Shown: positions 1 to 9,168, counted from the stretch's first letter. The stretch: 64,000 bases of DNA from an uncultured Collinsella sp. (GCA_902479075.1 CABSNK010000012.1:1-64000), one strand, 5' to 3'. Made by a program: numbers and translations. The notes: a model not told the origin generated them from the sequence alone.

Positions 1-100
1 ACGCCGGGCCGACTCGCTTCGGATCGGGCGCTACACCAACTTTCTCGACACTACCGCTTACATGATCGAGAACCATCGAGATGGCTGCTATTATCTTTAA
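1..100 (+). CDS. possible C-terminal tail of a gene cut by the window edge
   Basis: A frame open from base 2 ends in TAA at 98-100 and gives about 32 residues ending in ENHRDGCYYL. The composition looks protein-like and the stop is followed by non-coding sequence, so this may be the end of a gene that starts outside the window. I do not recognise the family. It could also be a chance open frame. Confidence 0.35.
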   Translation, partial: RRADSLRIGRYTNFLDTTAYMIENHRDGCYYL

Positions 101-154
101 TGTGCTGCCGCTAATTCCGTATCTATCTGTTTTCATTTCGTTTTCCTTCCTTTG

Positions 155-241
155 GGTGGGCCGTCAGGGGTTCAGCCTGCTCCGCAGGCGGCCGCTGCGG
201 CGCTCCGCGCCCTTTCGGGTTCGAACCCGTGCCGCGGCAAC
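155..241. repeat. tRNA-Lys 3'-end copy plus T-arm-like element
   Basis: Bases 155-173 exactly repeat 283-301, which is the CCA, acceptor strand and half T-arm of the adjacent tRNA-Lys, in the same orientation. After a GC-rich hairpin region, bases 201-230 carry a T-arm-like motif (CGGGTTCGAACCCG) preceded by CGCTCCGCGCCC. Closely similar motifs lie beside tRNA-Gly (about 11825-11852) and tRNA-Ser (about 49444-49472). It looks like the remnant of a small element that targets tRNA 3' ends. No gene is visible between 101 and 281. Confidence 0.6.
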
Positions 242-242
242 A

Positions 243-273
243 AAAAAGCGACCAGCATCCGCCAGTCGCTTTT
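243..273 (-). terminator. terminator of tRNA-Lys
   Basis: A 9-bp stem (AAAAGCGAC / GTCGCTTTT) closes a 12-nt loop and is followed on the minus strand by a T run. It sits just downstream of the tRNA-Lys 3' end. Confidence 0.75.
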
Positions 274-281
274 CTATTCTA

Positions 282-357
282 TGGTGGGCCGTCAGGGGTT
301 CGAACCCTGGACCTTGGGATTAAAAGTCCCCTGCTCTGCCAGCTGAGCTAACGGCCC
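282..357 (-). tRNA. tRNA-Lys (anticodon TTT)
   Basis: The minus strand folds as a full cloverleaf. It begins GGGCCGTTAGCTC, has the anticodon loop CTTTTAA (TTT, Lys) and a TTCGAAC T-loop, and its acceptor strand ACGGCCC pairs with the 5' end. Discriminator A and an encoded CCA follow. One terminal pair of the anticodon stem is G-A. Confidence 0.95.
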
Positions 358-385
358 GCGGGTGGCATTGTACCACGGTCTGGGA

Positions 386-1666
386 CTATTCCCAACTCCA
401 TTGGCCGTTCTGGAAAATCACAACTTCGCGTCCATCGGGCGTAATGCCCACAATATCGATGTCGTCCGTACCGATCATAAAGTCGACGTGCGTGCTCGAA
501 ACGTTGACGCCATGCTCAATGAGCTCCTCTTTGGACATATCATATCCACCCTCAATGCACTCGGGGAAGCCGACTCCCAGTGCAAGATGGCAGCTGGCAT
601 TCTCGTCATAGAGCGTGTCATAGAACAGGATGCCGCTTTCGCGAATCGGCGTGTTCTTGGAAATGAGCGCAACCTCTCCCAGATGAGCAGCGCCCTCGTC
701 AGTATCGATGATACTTGCGAGTGTCGCCTTTCCCACACGGGCGTCGTAATCCACCACACGACCGTTCTCGAACTTGATCCAAAAATCGTCGACCTTGTTA
801 CCGTGATGGATAAGCGGCATTGCGGAATAGACGATTCCGTCAGCACGCATACGATCGGGCGAGGTGAAGACCTCCTCGGTGGGGATGTTGGGGAAGAAGG
901 GGTGACCGTCGGGGGTCTCGCCCTTACCGCCGGCCCACTCATGCCCCTTCGTCATACCAATTACCAGGTCGGTTCCATTCGAAGCGGTATAGCGCAGGCA
1001 GTCGAAACGATTTTCGTTCAGAAAGCGCAGGTTCTTTTCAAACGCCGCATCGTGAAGCTCCCAGTCACTCTCCGGATCTTGGCCGTCAGCACGGGCGGTA
1101 TGCAGAATCGCAATCCATAGTTTATAGATTGCAACCTCATCGGCGTCTCCCGGGAACACCTCGCGCGCCCAAGCCACGACCGGCGCTCCGGCAATGCACC
1201 ACGGGTTGATGTTGTAATCCAGTCCGCGGCGGAAAATCTTGCACTGCGTGTTCCTCGCCTTGGAAGCGGCAGCGGGCTTGGCAGGATCGATGCCCTTGAG
1301 AGCGGCGGGGTCAGCACCCTCGATAAAGATAAAGCAGGCACCGTCCTGGGCCAGAGAATCCAGCTGTATGCGCTTCCACTCGGGCGTCTGCCCAAAATAG
1401 CTTTTCTCGACATGCTCGTACGCAAGCCTCGTCACGGCGTCGTCGGCCCAGATGACCGTCACGTGACCGGCACCGGCGTCATAAGCCTCCGCAACCACCA
1501 CGCGCGCAAATGATGCGCACTCGACGGGAGACTGAACGACGACCTCCTGGCCGGGCTTAACGTTTACACCCTTGCGGACAACGAGACGCGCATAATTTTT
1601 AATCTTGGGCTCAAGGGTCTTCATGCCCTCAAGAGCTTCCTCGACCGTTAGGGCAGCTCGAATCAT
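386..1666 (-). CDS. M29-family aminopeptidase
   Basis: The product is about 426 aa and matches the thermophilic metalloprotease (AmpS/AmpT/PepS-like) M29 family: cytosolic two-metal exopeptidases that release N-terminal residues from peptides. Family hallmarks are the EVFTSPDR segment mid-protein, SGILFYDTLYDENASCH, and a C-terminal block with STHVDFMIGTDD that supplies metal ligands. The start is placed at the ATG at 1666 because GGAG lies 6 nt upstream; the in-frame ATG at 1678 has no ribosome site. It is transcribed towards tRNA-Lys and is monocistronic as far as can be seen. Substrate range cannot be read from the sequence. Confidence 0.9.
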   Translation of the reverse strand: MIRAALTVEEALEGMKTLEPKIKNYARLVVRKGVNVKPGQEVVVQSPVECASFARVVVAEAYDAGAGHVTVIWADDAVTRLAYEHVEKSYFGQTPEWKRIQLDSLAQDGACFIFIEGADPAALKGIDPAKPAAASKARNTQCKIFRRGLDYNINPWCIAGAPVVAWAREVFPGDADEVAIYKLWIAILHTARADGQDPESDWELHDAAFEKNLRFLNENRFDCLRYTASNGTDLVIGMTKGHEWAGGKGETPDGHPFFPNIPTEEVFTSPDRMRADGIVYSAMPLIHHGNKVDDFWIKFENGRVVDYDARVGKATLASIIDTDEGAAHLGEVALISKNTPIRESGILFYDTLYDENASCHLALGVGFPECIEGGYDMSKEELIEHGVNVSSTHVDFMIGTDDIDIVGITPDGREVVIFQNGQWSWE

Positions 1667-1694
1667 GTGCCACTCCATCTATCTATAGAACAGT

Positions 1695-1728
1695 AAAAAG
1701 GCGCGCCGCAAAAACGACGCGCCTTATA
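1695..1728 (-). terminator. terminator after the two-TM membrane protein gene
   Basis: Inverted repeat AAGGCGCG / CGCGCCTT with a T run on the minus strand, between the stop of the 1756-2331 gene and the start of the aminopeptidase gene. It makes the aminopeptidase a separate unit. Confidence 0.7.
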
Positions 1729-1755
1729 TCTTAGCGATATGTATGGATACAAACG

Positions 1756-2331
1756 CTACTTCTTCTTGGAGTCCTTCTTGTCCTCCTCGGCAGCCGAGCG
1801 CTCGATAAGAGCGTTGAGCTTGTTCTCGGACATGCCCTCGGCCTGCGCGCGGTACATGTTGCGCAAGGGACGAATACGAACGAAGTCGTAGATAAAGTCA
1901 CCCAGGATGATGACATAGGACAAAACGATGCCGACCATCTGAACAGGACTGGACACCGTGCCGCCGGGAGCGAAGTAGAGCGAAGCCCAAATTGCCACGA
2001 CGAGTACCATGCCGATGGCGAGCACGGCCCACCAGATACGACGGCGCTTGGTGTAGTCCTCATCCTGCTTGAGAAGAATATTCGACACCGTATAGATACG
2101 ATCCTCGCGAGCACGCTGCTTGGCCTTGCGGGCGCGCTTCTCCTCCTTGGAAAGGCCTTCCAGGTTTTCACCCTTCTCGAGCTCTTTGCGGCGAGCTTTA
2201 GACGAAGCCGGCACGACGCGAACGGAGCTCGCTGCTTGGCGGGCGGGTTTAGCAGATGCGGCGGACTTGCGCGCAACCCCGGTAACTTCGTGGGATTGCG
2301 TGCGCTTGTTCGTGGCGCTACGGGTACTCAC
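1756..2331 (-). CDS. two-TM membrane protein of unknown function
   Basis: A 191-aa protein with a long basic, Lys/Arg/Ala/Ser-rich N-terminal half (about residues 1-90). Two hydrophobic segments follow, around residues 98-120 and 130-150, with a highly charged tail ending KKDSKKK. The GTG start directly abuts the purC stop (TAAGTG), and AAGGAG inside the end of purC is correctly spaced, so the two genes are translated together. I do not recognise a named family. Topology suggests a small inner-membrane protein with both ends in the cytosol. Confidence 0.75.
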   Translation of the reverse strand: MSTRSATNKRTQSHEVTGVARKSAASAKPARQAASSVRVVPASSKARRKELEKGENLEGLSKEEKRARKAKQRAREDRIYTVSNILLKQDEDYTKRRRIWWAVLAIGMVLVVAIWASLYFAPGGTVSSPVQMVGIVLSYVIILGDFIYDFVRIRPLRNMYRAQAEGMSENKLNALIERSAAEEDKKDSKKK

Positions 2332-3219
2332 TTATGCGTTCTCCTTCATGCTTGTGAACTGGGAGCCCGTGATGATCTGGAAGGCCTCGCGATAGCGCTC
2401 GGACGTGCCATCGATGACCTCGGCGGGCAGGTGCGGGGTCTCCCCCGTCATATCCCAGTTGGCCTTGAGCCAATTGCGGACGAATTGCTTATCGTAGCTA
2501 GGCTGGATCTTGCCCTCCTCGTAGCTGGCGGCGGGCCAGAAACGGCTGGAGTCGGGCGTGAGGCACTCGTCGATCAGCGTGACCTTGCCATCGATAACAC
2601 CAAACTCAAACTTGGTGTCGGCAATGATGATGCCACGGGTCGCTGCATACTCGGCAGCAGCCTTGTAGATCTTGAGAGACAGATCGCGAATCTGCGTGGC
2701 GATGTCCTCGCCAACGATCTCGCAGCAACGCTCAAACGAGATATTCTCGTCGTGATCACCGATCTCGGCCTTCGTGGACGGCGTGAACAGCGGCTCGGGA
2801 AGCTTGGAGGCCTCGGTCAGACCCTCGGGCAGCTGGATGCCGCAGACGGTGCCGTTCTCGTCATAGGTCTTCTTGCCCGAACCGGTCAGATAACCGCGGA
2901 CGATGCACTCGATAGGAATCGTCTGGGCCTTCTTGACCAGCATGGCGCGGCCTGCGAGGTAGTCACGATACTCGGCAAACTCCTCGGGGAAATCCGCCGG
3001 ATCGATGGAGACGAGGTGGTTGGGGACGATATCGGCAAACTTGTCGAACCAGAATGCCGAGATGCGGTTGAGCACCTCTCCCTTAAACGGAATCTCGTCG
3101 GGGAGAATAAAGTCGAACGCAGAAATGCGATCGGTGGCGACCATCAGCAGGTTTTCGCCGGCATCGTAGATATCACGAACCTTGCCACGGGAATCCGGAC
3201 GACGCTCCATCGTTGTCAC
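2332..3219 (-). CDS. purC: phosphoribosylaminoimidazole-succinocarboxamide synthase
   Basis: SAICAR synthase joins aspartate to CAIR using ATP in de novo purine synthesis (cytosolic). The N-terminus has the family motif RGKVRDIYD and the ATDRISAFD block; IECIVRGYLTGSG and the late IIIADTKFEFG are also diagnostic. Length of about 295 aa matches the long actinobacterial/eukaryotic-like form. The start is taken as the GTG at 3219, because AAGGAG lies 8 nt upstream; the GTG at 3228 abuts the ribosome site and cannot use it. It heads a two-gene unit with the membrane protein downstream. purB, purA and purD lie elsewhere in the window. Confidence 0.96.
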   Translation of the reverse strand: MTTMERRPDSRGKVRDIYDAGENLLMVATDRISAFDFILPDEIPFKGEVLNRISAFWFDKFADIVPNHLVSIDPADFPEEFAEYRDYLAGRAMLVKKAQTIPIECIVRGYLTGSGKKTYDENGTVCGIQLPEGLTEASKLPEPLFTPSTKAEIGDHDENISFERCCEIVGEDIATQIRDLSLKIYKAAAEYAATRGIIIADTKFEFGVIDGKVTLIDECLTPDSSRFWPAASYEEGKIQPSYDKQFVRNWLKANWDMTGETPHLPAEVIDGTSERYREAFQIITGSQFTSMKENA

Positions 3220-3328
3220 GTGAGTCACTCCTTACCTAAATACGACAGAAATGCGGGTTCTTTCCCGCATGTTTTCGCAAACTCGGAGCGGCAGGAACGC
3301 GGCCCCTCCTTCACCGAATAGCGAAAAG

Positions 3329-4894
3329 CTAGTGCTCCATTGTAGTAGATGCCGCGTCCGCCGTGTGCTCGCGAGGCAGATGAATCGTAAAAGTCGTACC
3401 CTTTCCAAGCTCCGACTCCACGGATATGTAGCCATGGTGACGCTCGACGATTTGCTTGGTCACGGCGAGGCCAACGCCCAGGCCGCCGGCTTCGCGGGCG
3501 CGGCTGGCATCTGCGCGCCAAAATCGCCCGAAGATGCGCGACAGGTCGTCCTTGGCAATACCGATACCGGTATCCGAAACGGCAATACTGACATGCTTGC
3601 GGTCACTGAGCACCGACACCACGACCCAACCGCCCTCGGGGGTGTAGCGCATGGCGTTGCTCATGAGGTTGATGACGCACTGCGTGATCATGTCGGGATC
3701 GGCCTCGACGACATCGTCGTGACCTTGGGTCTCGTCAGCAAAGCGCAAGCGCAGATCGCGGTCAACAAATAGGCGCTCCTGAGCGTTGACGATAGACCGC
3801 ACAAAGGGAACCATGTCCACCGGTTCGAGATTGAGCGGCGCCGTGCTGTTTTCCATACGCGATAGGTCGAGCATCTGCTGCACCAAACGAGCCAGGCGGC
3901 GCGTCTCGGAAGCGACCGTCTCCAGATGCTCATCGTCGGTGGGATACACGCCGTCCTGCATGGCCTCGACCGTTGCAAGCATGGCCATGAGCGGCGTGCG
4001 AAGCTCGTGTGCGACATCCGAGGTCAGGCGCTTTTCGTGCTTCATATCTTTCTCGAGCGAGGTGGCCATCTCGTCAAAGGTCTCACCCAACTGATCGATT
4101 TCATCGTCGCCGCGCAAACCGGTACGAGCGGACAAATCGCCGTCGCGAATTTGCTTGGCTGTGCTGGTTATACGATGAATCGGTCTGGTAAGCATGCGCG
4201 ACACGAACGATCCGATAACAACTGAGATGCAGACCGCAACAACCGCGGCAAGGGCCATGGCGTTAAAAGTCTTTTCCCTAAACGCAGAATCCGCCTTGGT
4301 GAGCAGGGCATCGGAGCCGATAGCCCATAGCTTCACCTGTCCGACATGCTCGCCAGAAGACGTTATGATTTCGACGTTGGCAACGCTATCGGAGTCGGTG
4401 GGCGCCGACGAGACCGGGCTATGCGAGGCCTTTTTACCGCTCGAGCTGCTCGACGCCGATTCGCTCTCGCGCACATCGGCGGTCGCACTTGCCGAAGGCC
4501 ATGAGTCGTCATAGACGACAACGCCCTTTTTGTTGACAACCTGCATACTCAGGTCGTCGGACACCAAGCTCGATGTCGCGACCGTGCGTAGCTCGCCCGC
4601 AGTCCAGTTGCCGTTTTCCTCGTACGACGTCGCAAGCTTTTCGGCGGCAGAATTGGCAATCTCGACGATATTGGAGCGCGTGTAATCCGAAAAGACGGTA
4701 CCCCACACAACGGAGACAACGCCCACCAGCACCAATACCGTCATGAGCGACGTCAGGGCAAAAGCCAAGGCCATGCGCGAGGGATAGCTCATCGCTGGCC
4801 GTGAATCGGAACGAGGCGTGTTCCAACTTGCCTTGGAACCCGCCTCGTTCTCCTGCTTATGCTTTTGCCCAATTTCAAAGCGCGCAGGTGTCAT
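3329..4894 (-). CDS. two-component sensor histidine kinase
   Basis: A 521-aa membrane kinase. TM1 is around residues 40-65, followed by an extracytoplasmic region of about 150 residues with a Ser-rich stretch. TM2 is around 212-232, followed by HAMP (RPIHRITSTAKQIRDGDL), HisKA with the phospho-acceptor His296 in SDVAHELRTPL, and an HATPase domain (N box NLMSNAMRYTPEGG, G1 DTGIGI, G2 GGLGVGLAV). It follows the response regulator gene by 11 nt, so the two form an operon and a cognate pair. The architecture resembles PhoR/BaeS-like kinases. The stimulus is not evident. Confidence 0.93.
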   Translation of the reverse strand: MTPARFEIGQKHKQENEAGSKASWNTPRSDSRPAMSYPSRMALAFALTSLMTVLVLVGVVSVVWGTVFSDYTRSNIVEIANSAAEKLATSYEENGNWTAGELRTVATSSLVSDDLSMQVVNKKGVVVYDDSWPSASATADVRESESASSSSSGKKASHSPVSSAPTDSDSVANVEIITSSGEHVGQVKLWAIGSDALLTKADSAFREKTFNAMALAAVVAVCISVVIGSFVSRMLTRPIHRITSTAKQIRDGDLSARTGLRGDDEIDQLGETFDEMATSLEKDMKHEKRLTSDVAHELRTPLMAMLATVEAMQDGVYPTDDEHLETVASETRRLARLVQQMLDLSRMENSTAPLNLEPVDMVPFVRSIVNAQERLFVDRDLRLRFADETQGHDDVVEADPDMITQCVINLMSNAMRYTPEGGWVVVSVLSDRKHVSIAVSDTGIGIAKDDLSRIFGRFWRADASRAREAGGLGVGLAVTKQIVERHHGYISVESELGKGTTFTIHLPREHTADAASTTMEH

Positions 4895-4905
4895 ATGTGA
4901 TTTCC

Positions 4906-5628
4906 CTATTTCTCGTCCGACTTATCGGTCTTGGCCGGAGCCTCGAAGCGATAACCGACGCCGTGAACGGTGTAGAGCCACTTAGGCTTCTTGGGGTCGT
5001 CGCCCAGCTTGGCGCGAAGGTTCTTGACGTGACTGTCGATGGTGCGCTCGTAGCCCTCAAAGTCATAGCCGAGCACCTTCTCGACCAGCTCCATACGGTT
5101 ATAGACGCGACCGGGATGGCGAGCAAGCGTGGTGAGCAGCTTAAACTCGGAAGCAGTCAGGTCTACTTCCTTGTCCTCGACCAAGATCTTGTGGCCCGAG
5201 ATATCGATGACCAGATCGCCAAAGTCGAGCACCTCAACGGCGGGCTCGTCTGCCTGGTGAGCACGACGGAACAGGGCGCGGACGCGGGCGACGAGCTCAC
5301 GCGGCGAGAACGGCTTAATCAGGTAGTCGTCGGCACCAAGCTCAAGGCCGATGATGCGATCCTCGATCTCGCCCTTGGCCGTCAGCATAATGATGGGGAC
5401 ATCCGAGGTGTCGCGAATGGTGCGGCAAACGCGCTCGCCGGGAATCTTGGGGAGCATAAGGTCGAGCACAACCAGGTCGAACTGGTGCTTCTCGAACTCC
5501 TCGATCGCAGACTGGCCGTCCCCGACGCCAACAACCCAGTAGCCCTCGCGCTCGAGATAGGCAGCGACAGCGTCACGGATTGCCTTCTCATCCTCGACCA
5601 GCAGAATCTTTTTTGCATCTGAAGCCAT
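4906..5628 (-). CDS. OmpR/PhoB-family response regulator
   Basis: A 240-aa transcription regulator. The receiver domain has the acidic pocket E12-D13, phospho-acceptor Asp56 (VVLDLMLP), and the conserved Thr and Lys (LTAKG, YLIKPFSPREL). The C-terminal winged helix ends in the typical TVHGVGYRFE. The start is set at the ATG at 5628, preceded by a G-rich ribosome site; the alternative at 5649 adds seven residues that belong to no family. It lies upstream of and close to its histidine kinase gene. Target genes cannot be told from the window. Confidence 0.95.
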   Translation of the reverse strand: MASDAKKILLVEDEKAIRDAVAAYLEREGYWVVGVGDGQSAIEEFEKHQFDLVVLDLMLPKIPGERVCRTIRDTSDVPIIMLTAKGEIEDRIIGLELGADDYLIKPFSPRELVARVRALFRRAHQADEPAVEVLDFGDLVIDISGHKILVEDKEVDLTASEFKLLTTLARHPGRVYNRMELVEKVLGYDFEGYERTIDSHVKNLRAKLGDDPKKPKWLYTVHGVGYRFEAPAKTDKSDEK

Positions 5629-5780
5629 AACGCGGCCCCCCTGTCTCAATTAGCTAAGAACAAGCCCATTTTAACGCACCTATGCCCACCGAGCACCGCT
5701 ACAGTGCGGCGGCTCGGCGGGCGGCACTCACAATTACAACGCGTTTATTCCCCCGTTGGCGCCCTTTTAACCCCTCGGCG

Positions 5781-6992
5781 CTAAAGAGAGAACAGGCGGG
5801 CGGTAACCGTCTCGGGAATTCCTTGGCTATTACGCACCGTGGCATAGGTTAAAAACGTATTCGATTTACCCGCCGTAGCTGGATAATCGCCATATTCGAG
5901 AGCGCGGTCGGGCGACAGCAGCGAACCATAGGTTTTGGCGGAGGTATCGATCAGAAAATGCGATGCCTGAACCTTAACCAGATATTTGCCTTTTCTGCCG
6001 GCAGCACACGCAAGCGGCTCGCGCGACAGGAATAGGAACGTCCCATTCTCGTTACCGATATAGGTGCCCATGTTGCCTAGGCTCCCCACGCCGCTATAGG
6101 TGGCCTCGATGGAGAACACAAACGTGTCGCCCATATATACGGCCTCGAAGGGAGACACCGATGAGGGAAGGACCAGCTGAGCCCTCTTGGTATTGTTGCC
6201 GTCCGTCAGGTCGATCGCCGTCATGCCGTAGTAGACGCCCTCGTCGTTGCGCACACGCGGGGAAATGGTCAAGATGCCGTCACTCACACGCGGGGCGGAT
6301 GCAAAGCGGCCCGTTGACTTCCAAATGGCCTCGGCCTTTGCCTCGTCGAGCGAGCGGCGGTAGCAATACGAGTCGTGACTCGTCTTATTGCCGCCTGCAG
6401 CAGGCATCTTGTACCAAATGACGGACGATTCGAACGCCGTAAACAGCGGCGGGTCGTAGTCCTTGCCGCCTCGGTCGAGCTCGACCACATCGCCGACAAG
6501 CGACGCACCTGCCGTATTTTGCGCATAGAGCTTCCACGATGCGTTCGCAAAGTTCATCTCGATCCAAGCAAATACGCCATCGCCGGCGCGGACATCGTAA
6601 AACGAATACCCCGCACCTTCGACGGGGTCCTCGATGAGTGTCGTGAGCGAACCGTCGCCTAGGTTGAGCACACCAAGCGTATTGGCATGCAGGGCAGAAG
6701 CAGGCGCCATCATCGCGGCAGCGTAGTCGCCATCGCAGTAGTACAGCAGCGTGCCCAGCGGCAGCGTCCACGAGGCTGCGGGCTCAAGATCGATATCGAC
6801 AGCCTCGTACTCATCAGTGATCGAGACAATCTTCGAATCGTCCTTGATAACCTGCGGCACGCCAGCGGCGTCATCACTCGTGCCCGTTTTTTTCGAGCAA
6901 CCGGCCAGTACGGCAGCAGCACCGGTAGCGGCGCCACCCAGCACAAAACCTCGACGCGTTATTCCATTCTTAAAGCGATCAGCGATGCTCAT
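5781..6992 (-). CDS. Tat-exported lipoprotein of unknown function
   Basis: About 403 aa. The N-terminus carries a twin-arginine signal (TRRGFVLGG) followed by a lipobox (LAGC), so it is predicted to be exported folded and lipid-anchored. The mature part is Gly/Asp/Tyr/Trp-rich, with repeated strand-like segments (for example FYDVRAGDGVFAWIEM) that suggest a beta-propeller-like fold; this is inference. The ATG at 6992 overlaps the stop of the preceding TSCPD gene by one base (TAATG), so translation is coupled. The start at 7046 would put 18 Arg-rich residues before the signal and is unlikely. No enzyme motif recognised. Confidence 0.8.
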   Translation of the reverse strand: MSIADRFKNGITRRGFVLGGAATGAAAVLAGCSKKTGTSDDAAGVPQVIKDDSKIVSITDEYEAVDIDLEPAASWTLPLGTLLYYCDGDYAAAMMAPASALHANTLGVLNLGDGSLTTLIEDPVEGAGYSFYDVRAGDGVFAWIEMNFANASWKLYAQNTAGASLVGDVVELDRGGKDYDPPLFTAFESSVIWYKMPAAGGNKTSHDSYCYRRSLDEAKAEAIWKSTGRFASAPRVSDGILTISPRVRNDEGVYYGMTAIDLTDGNNTKRAQLVLPSSVSPFEAVYMGDTFVFSIEATYSGVGSLGNMGTYIGNENGTFLFLSREPLACAAGRKGKYLVKVQASHFLIDTSAKTYGSLLSPDRALEYGDYPATAGKSNTFLTYATVRNSQGIPETVTARLFSL

Positions 6993-7255
6993 TAGGCGAT
7001 CTCTGCGCGAGCGGCCTCGATAGCGCGCGTAAGCTGATCGGCGCAAGAGGTCTTTTTCATACCGCAGGTATTACCGGCGAGAACCTCGATTACGCGATCG
7101 GCGGGAGCGCCTTCGACCAGCCTGGAGATGGCCTTGAGGTTGCCATCGCAGCCGCCGGTAAACTCGACGCCCAGCACCTTGCTGCCAGCGTCAGAGAGAT
7201 TGAGGTGAATATTGCGAGAGCATACACCCTGAGGCTTGTAGTCAAAACTAATCAT
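6992..7255 (-). CDS. TSCPD-domain small protein (TIGR03905-like)
   Basis: An 87-aa protein with four cysteines at 12, 36, 64 and 71 and the segment GNTCGMKKTSCADQL, which matches the four-Cys TSCPD family. These are uncharacterised small proteins related to a C-terminal domain found in some ribonucleotide reductases; the cysteines probably bind a metal. It is the first gene of a pair whose second member is the Tat lipoprotein, with a one-base stop/start overlap. The molecular role is unknown. Confidence 0.85.
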   Translation of the reverse strand: MISFDYKPQGVCSRNIHLNLSDAGSKVLGVEFTGGCDGNLKAISRLVEGAPADRVIEVLAGNTCGMKKTSCADQLTRAIEAARAEIA

Positions 7256-7368
7256 TGAGATCCCCTCTCAGAAAGAAATTTCAGACGTCTATTATCCCCG
7301 TCCGAACCGATAAAGTATCGCGGGCACTGATTCAACATCCTACGATGCATAGATTAGTGGGGGCAAGA

Positions 7369-9168
7369 TTAGCAGCCCGTACCCCGTGCGTGGACTGTGC
7401 GCTTCTCCCGATACATATTGTGGTCGGCGACACGATATACATCGGCCAGCGTATTTCCAGCCGTCTCGACGGTCGCCACGCCAATCGATGCGCTGACCGT
7501 CAGTGCCTCATCGCTTACCGCGGCAAGACCGAGACGAAGATCCTGTTCCAGCCCGAGCGCAGACTCGTTGTCAGTATGGGGGCAAACCAGCAAAAACTCG
7601 TCGCCGCCAACGCGCATCGGCAGGTAATCCGCACCAGCCACCCGCCGCAGCACGGACGCCGTCCGTCGCAGCAGTTCATCCCCCATCTCGTGACCGTAGA
7701 TATCGTTGGTCCGCTTGAGATAATTGCAGTCCAACATAATCACGCTCACGGGCAAGCCCTCGTTTACCAGACTATCTCCGCGCGATTCAAGGTAGTTGCG
7801 GTTGCGAAGCCCCGTCAGTTTGTCTTGGTATGTCAGCTCCTCGGCATGTTTGACCATCGATATGTTGTGCGTCGCCACGACGACCGACTCCAGCCGGCCT
7901 TGCTCATCGCGATGCTGGGGGACAACCTGTAGCGAGTACCAAGCGCCTCGACAATCTCGCACCTCGGCAGCCAAGTACGGTACGCCCTCCATACGTTCGC
8001 GAAGCGTACTTATATCTACGAGTCCCACAACCGCTTCGCGGCTTTCGGGGCTCACGACATCCCGGCAGACCGTGTCCATAAAGTCATATGCCTCGCTGTG
8101 CTCGGCAAATATCTTCGCTATCGTCGGCGACATATTGATTCCCTCGATCTCGAGGGTGTCGAGATGCAAAAGGAAGGTCGAATCGTAGATGGCGCTTATG
8201 GCATTGATAATGCCGAGCTGTTTATCCTTTTCGACCAAATTGCGGCGATCAACGATATTTCGAGCCAACAGTACCACGACCCAAAACGCAAGGCACACCA
8301 AGACGCCAGCGGCGACAAATGTGATCCTGCCAGACATGACCTCAGATTTGGGATACAGCGCAAACAGGCGGTAGTCCTTGTATGCCGCACGCACCGCGTA
8401 CCATTTGTCTCCTCGATATTCGATGCGCGTTAGGCCATCGTCTTTCCACTCAACCCCTGCGCTGGTGAGGAATCGGGCGAGCGACACGTCAGCATCGGCG
8501 CTGTTGGATGAGACAATCTCCGCATCCTCCATAACAAGCACCGTGGGGCCCTGGTGGAAGGTGCTGTTCGAAAGCACGTCGGCTATGGCATATGAATAGT
8601 CGTCCGCTGGATCGGAAACAAATGAGCGGTATGCCAAGGCAACGCCGTCGCCATACGGGATAGCACAGACGGCAAAAACGACACCACGGCGCTCGACGAC
8701 AGTTGAGTAGGTCACTTTGGAACCTTGATACATCGATGCGACCGGCGCACAGGCCAGCTCCTCTCGCCACAACATGAGCGGATCGCGACCATCGATGTCG
8801 TAGTGGGCAGCCATATGGCCATCGGAGTCCATGACCATCAGCCCCGAAAGGTTCTCGGCATGGACAAATTGCTCGATAAGATCGTCGTTAACCTCAACGC
8901 GATCAGAGGACAGGAACGTCGCAAATGATTCGACCGCGGCGAGCAAATCGTGCGTCTCTTCGGTTTTTCTCCCCTGTTCGTAGCGGTCATATTTTTCGCA
9001 AGCGTTTTCCAAAAACGCCATGGTTTCTTGGCCAAACCCAAGCGTTTTTTCGAGGCAGCGATGGGTTCCAACCGTATACAACAGGCCTAACAAGACAGCG
9101 CTGACAATAACGCCGACAGCTATGACGGTCAGAGTCTTTCGACGCAAGCGGTGCTCATCATTTGTCAT
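7369..9168 (-). CDS. membrane-bound diguanylate cyclase (GGDEF)
   Basis: A 599-aa protein. TM1 is around residues 12-34, with an extracytoplasmic sensor region to about 275 and TM2 around 283-307. A PAS-like region (about 320-425) is followed by a C-terminal GGDEF domain with an intact VGGDEF motif and the DCNYLKRTNDIYGHEMGDE metal/substrate block. It probably makes cyclic di-GMP from GTP in response to an external signal. No obvious RxxD inhibitory site precedes the motif. Its start overlaps the stop of the upstream substrate-binding-protein gene by 4 nt (ATGA), suggesting the two work together, as in fused SBP-GGDEF receptors. Confidence 0.92.
   Translation of the reverse strand: MTNDEHRLRRKTLTVIAVGVIVSAVLLGLLYTVGTHRCLEKTLGFGQETMAFLENACEKYDRYEQGRKTEETHDLLAAVESFATFLSSDRVEVNDDLIEQFVHAENLSGLMVMDSDGHMAAHYDIDGRDPLMLWREELACAPVASMYQGSKVTYSTVVERRGVVFAVCAIPYGDGVALAYRSFVSDPADDYSYAIADVLSNSTFHQGPTVLVMEDAEIVSSNSADADVSLARFLTSAGVEWKDDGLTRIEYRGDKWYAVRAAYKDYRLFALYPKSEVMSGRITFVAAGVLVCLAFWVVVLLARNIVDRRNLVEKDKQLGIINAISAIYDSTFLLHLDTLEIEGINMSPTIAKIFAEHSEAYDFMDTVCRDVVSPESREAVVGLVDISTLRERMEGVPYLAAEVRDCRGAWYSLQVVPQHRDEQGRLESVVVATHNISMVKHAEELTYQDKLTGLRNRNYLESRGDSLVNEGLPVSVIMLDCNYLKRTNDIYGHEMGDELLRRTASVLRRVAGADYLPMRVGGDEFLLVCPHTDNESALGLEQDLRLGLAAVSDEALTVSASIGVATVETAGNTLADVYRVADHNMYREKRTVHARGTGC

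Noticed and set aside
2236..3321. 361-residue open frame on the plus strand
   Set aside because: It lies antisense to purC and the adjacent membrane protein gene, both of which have clear family motifs; long antisense frames are common in this GC-rich sequence.
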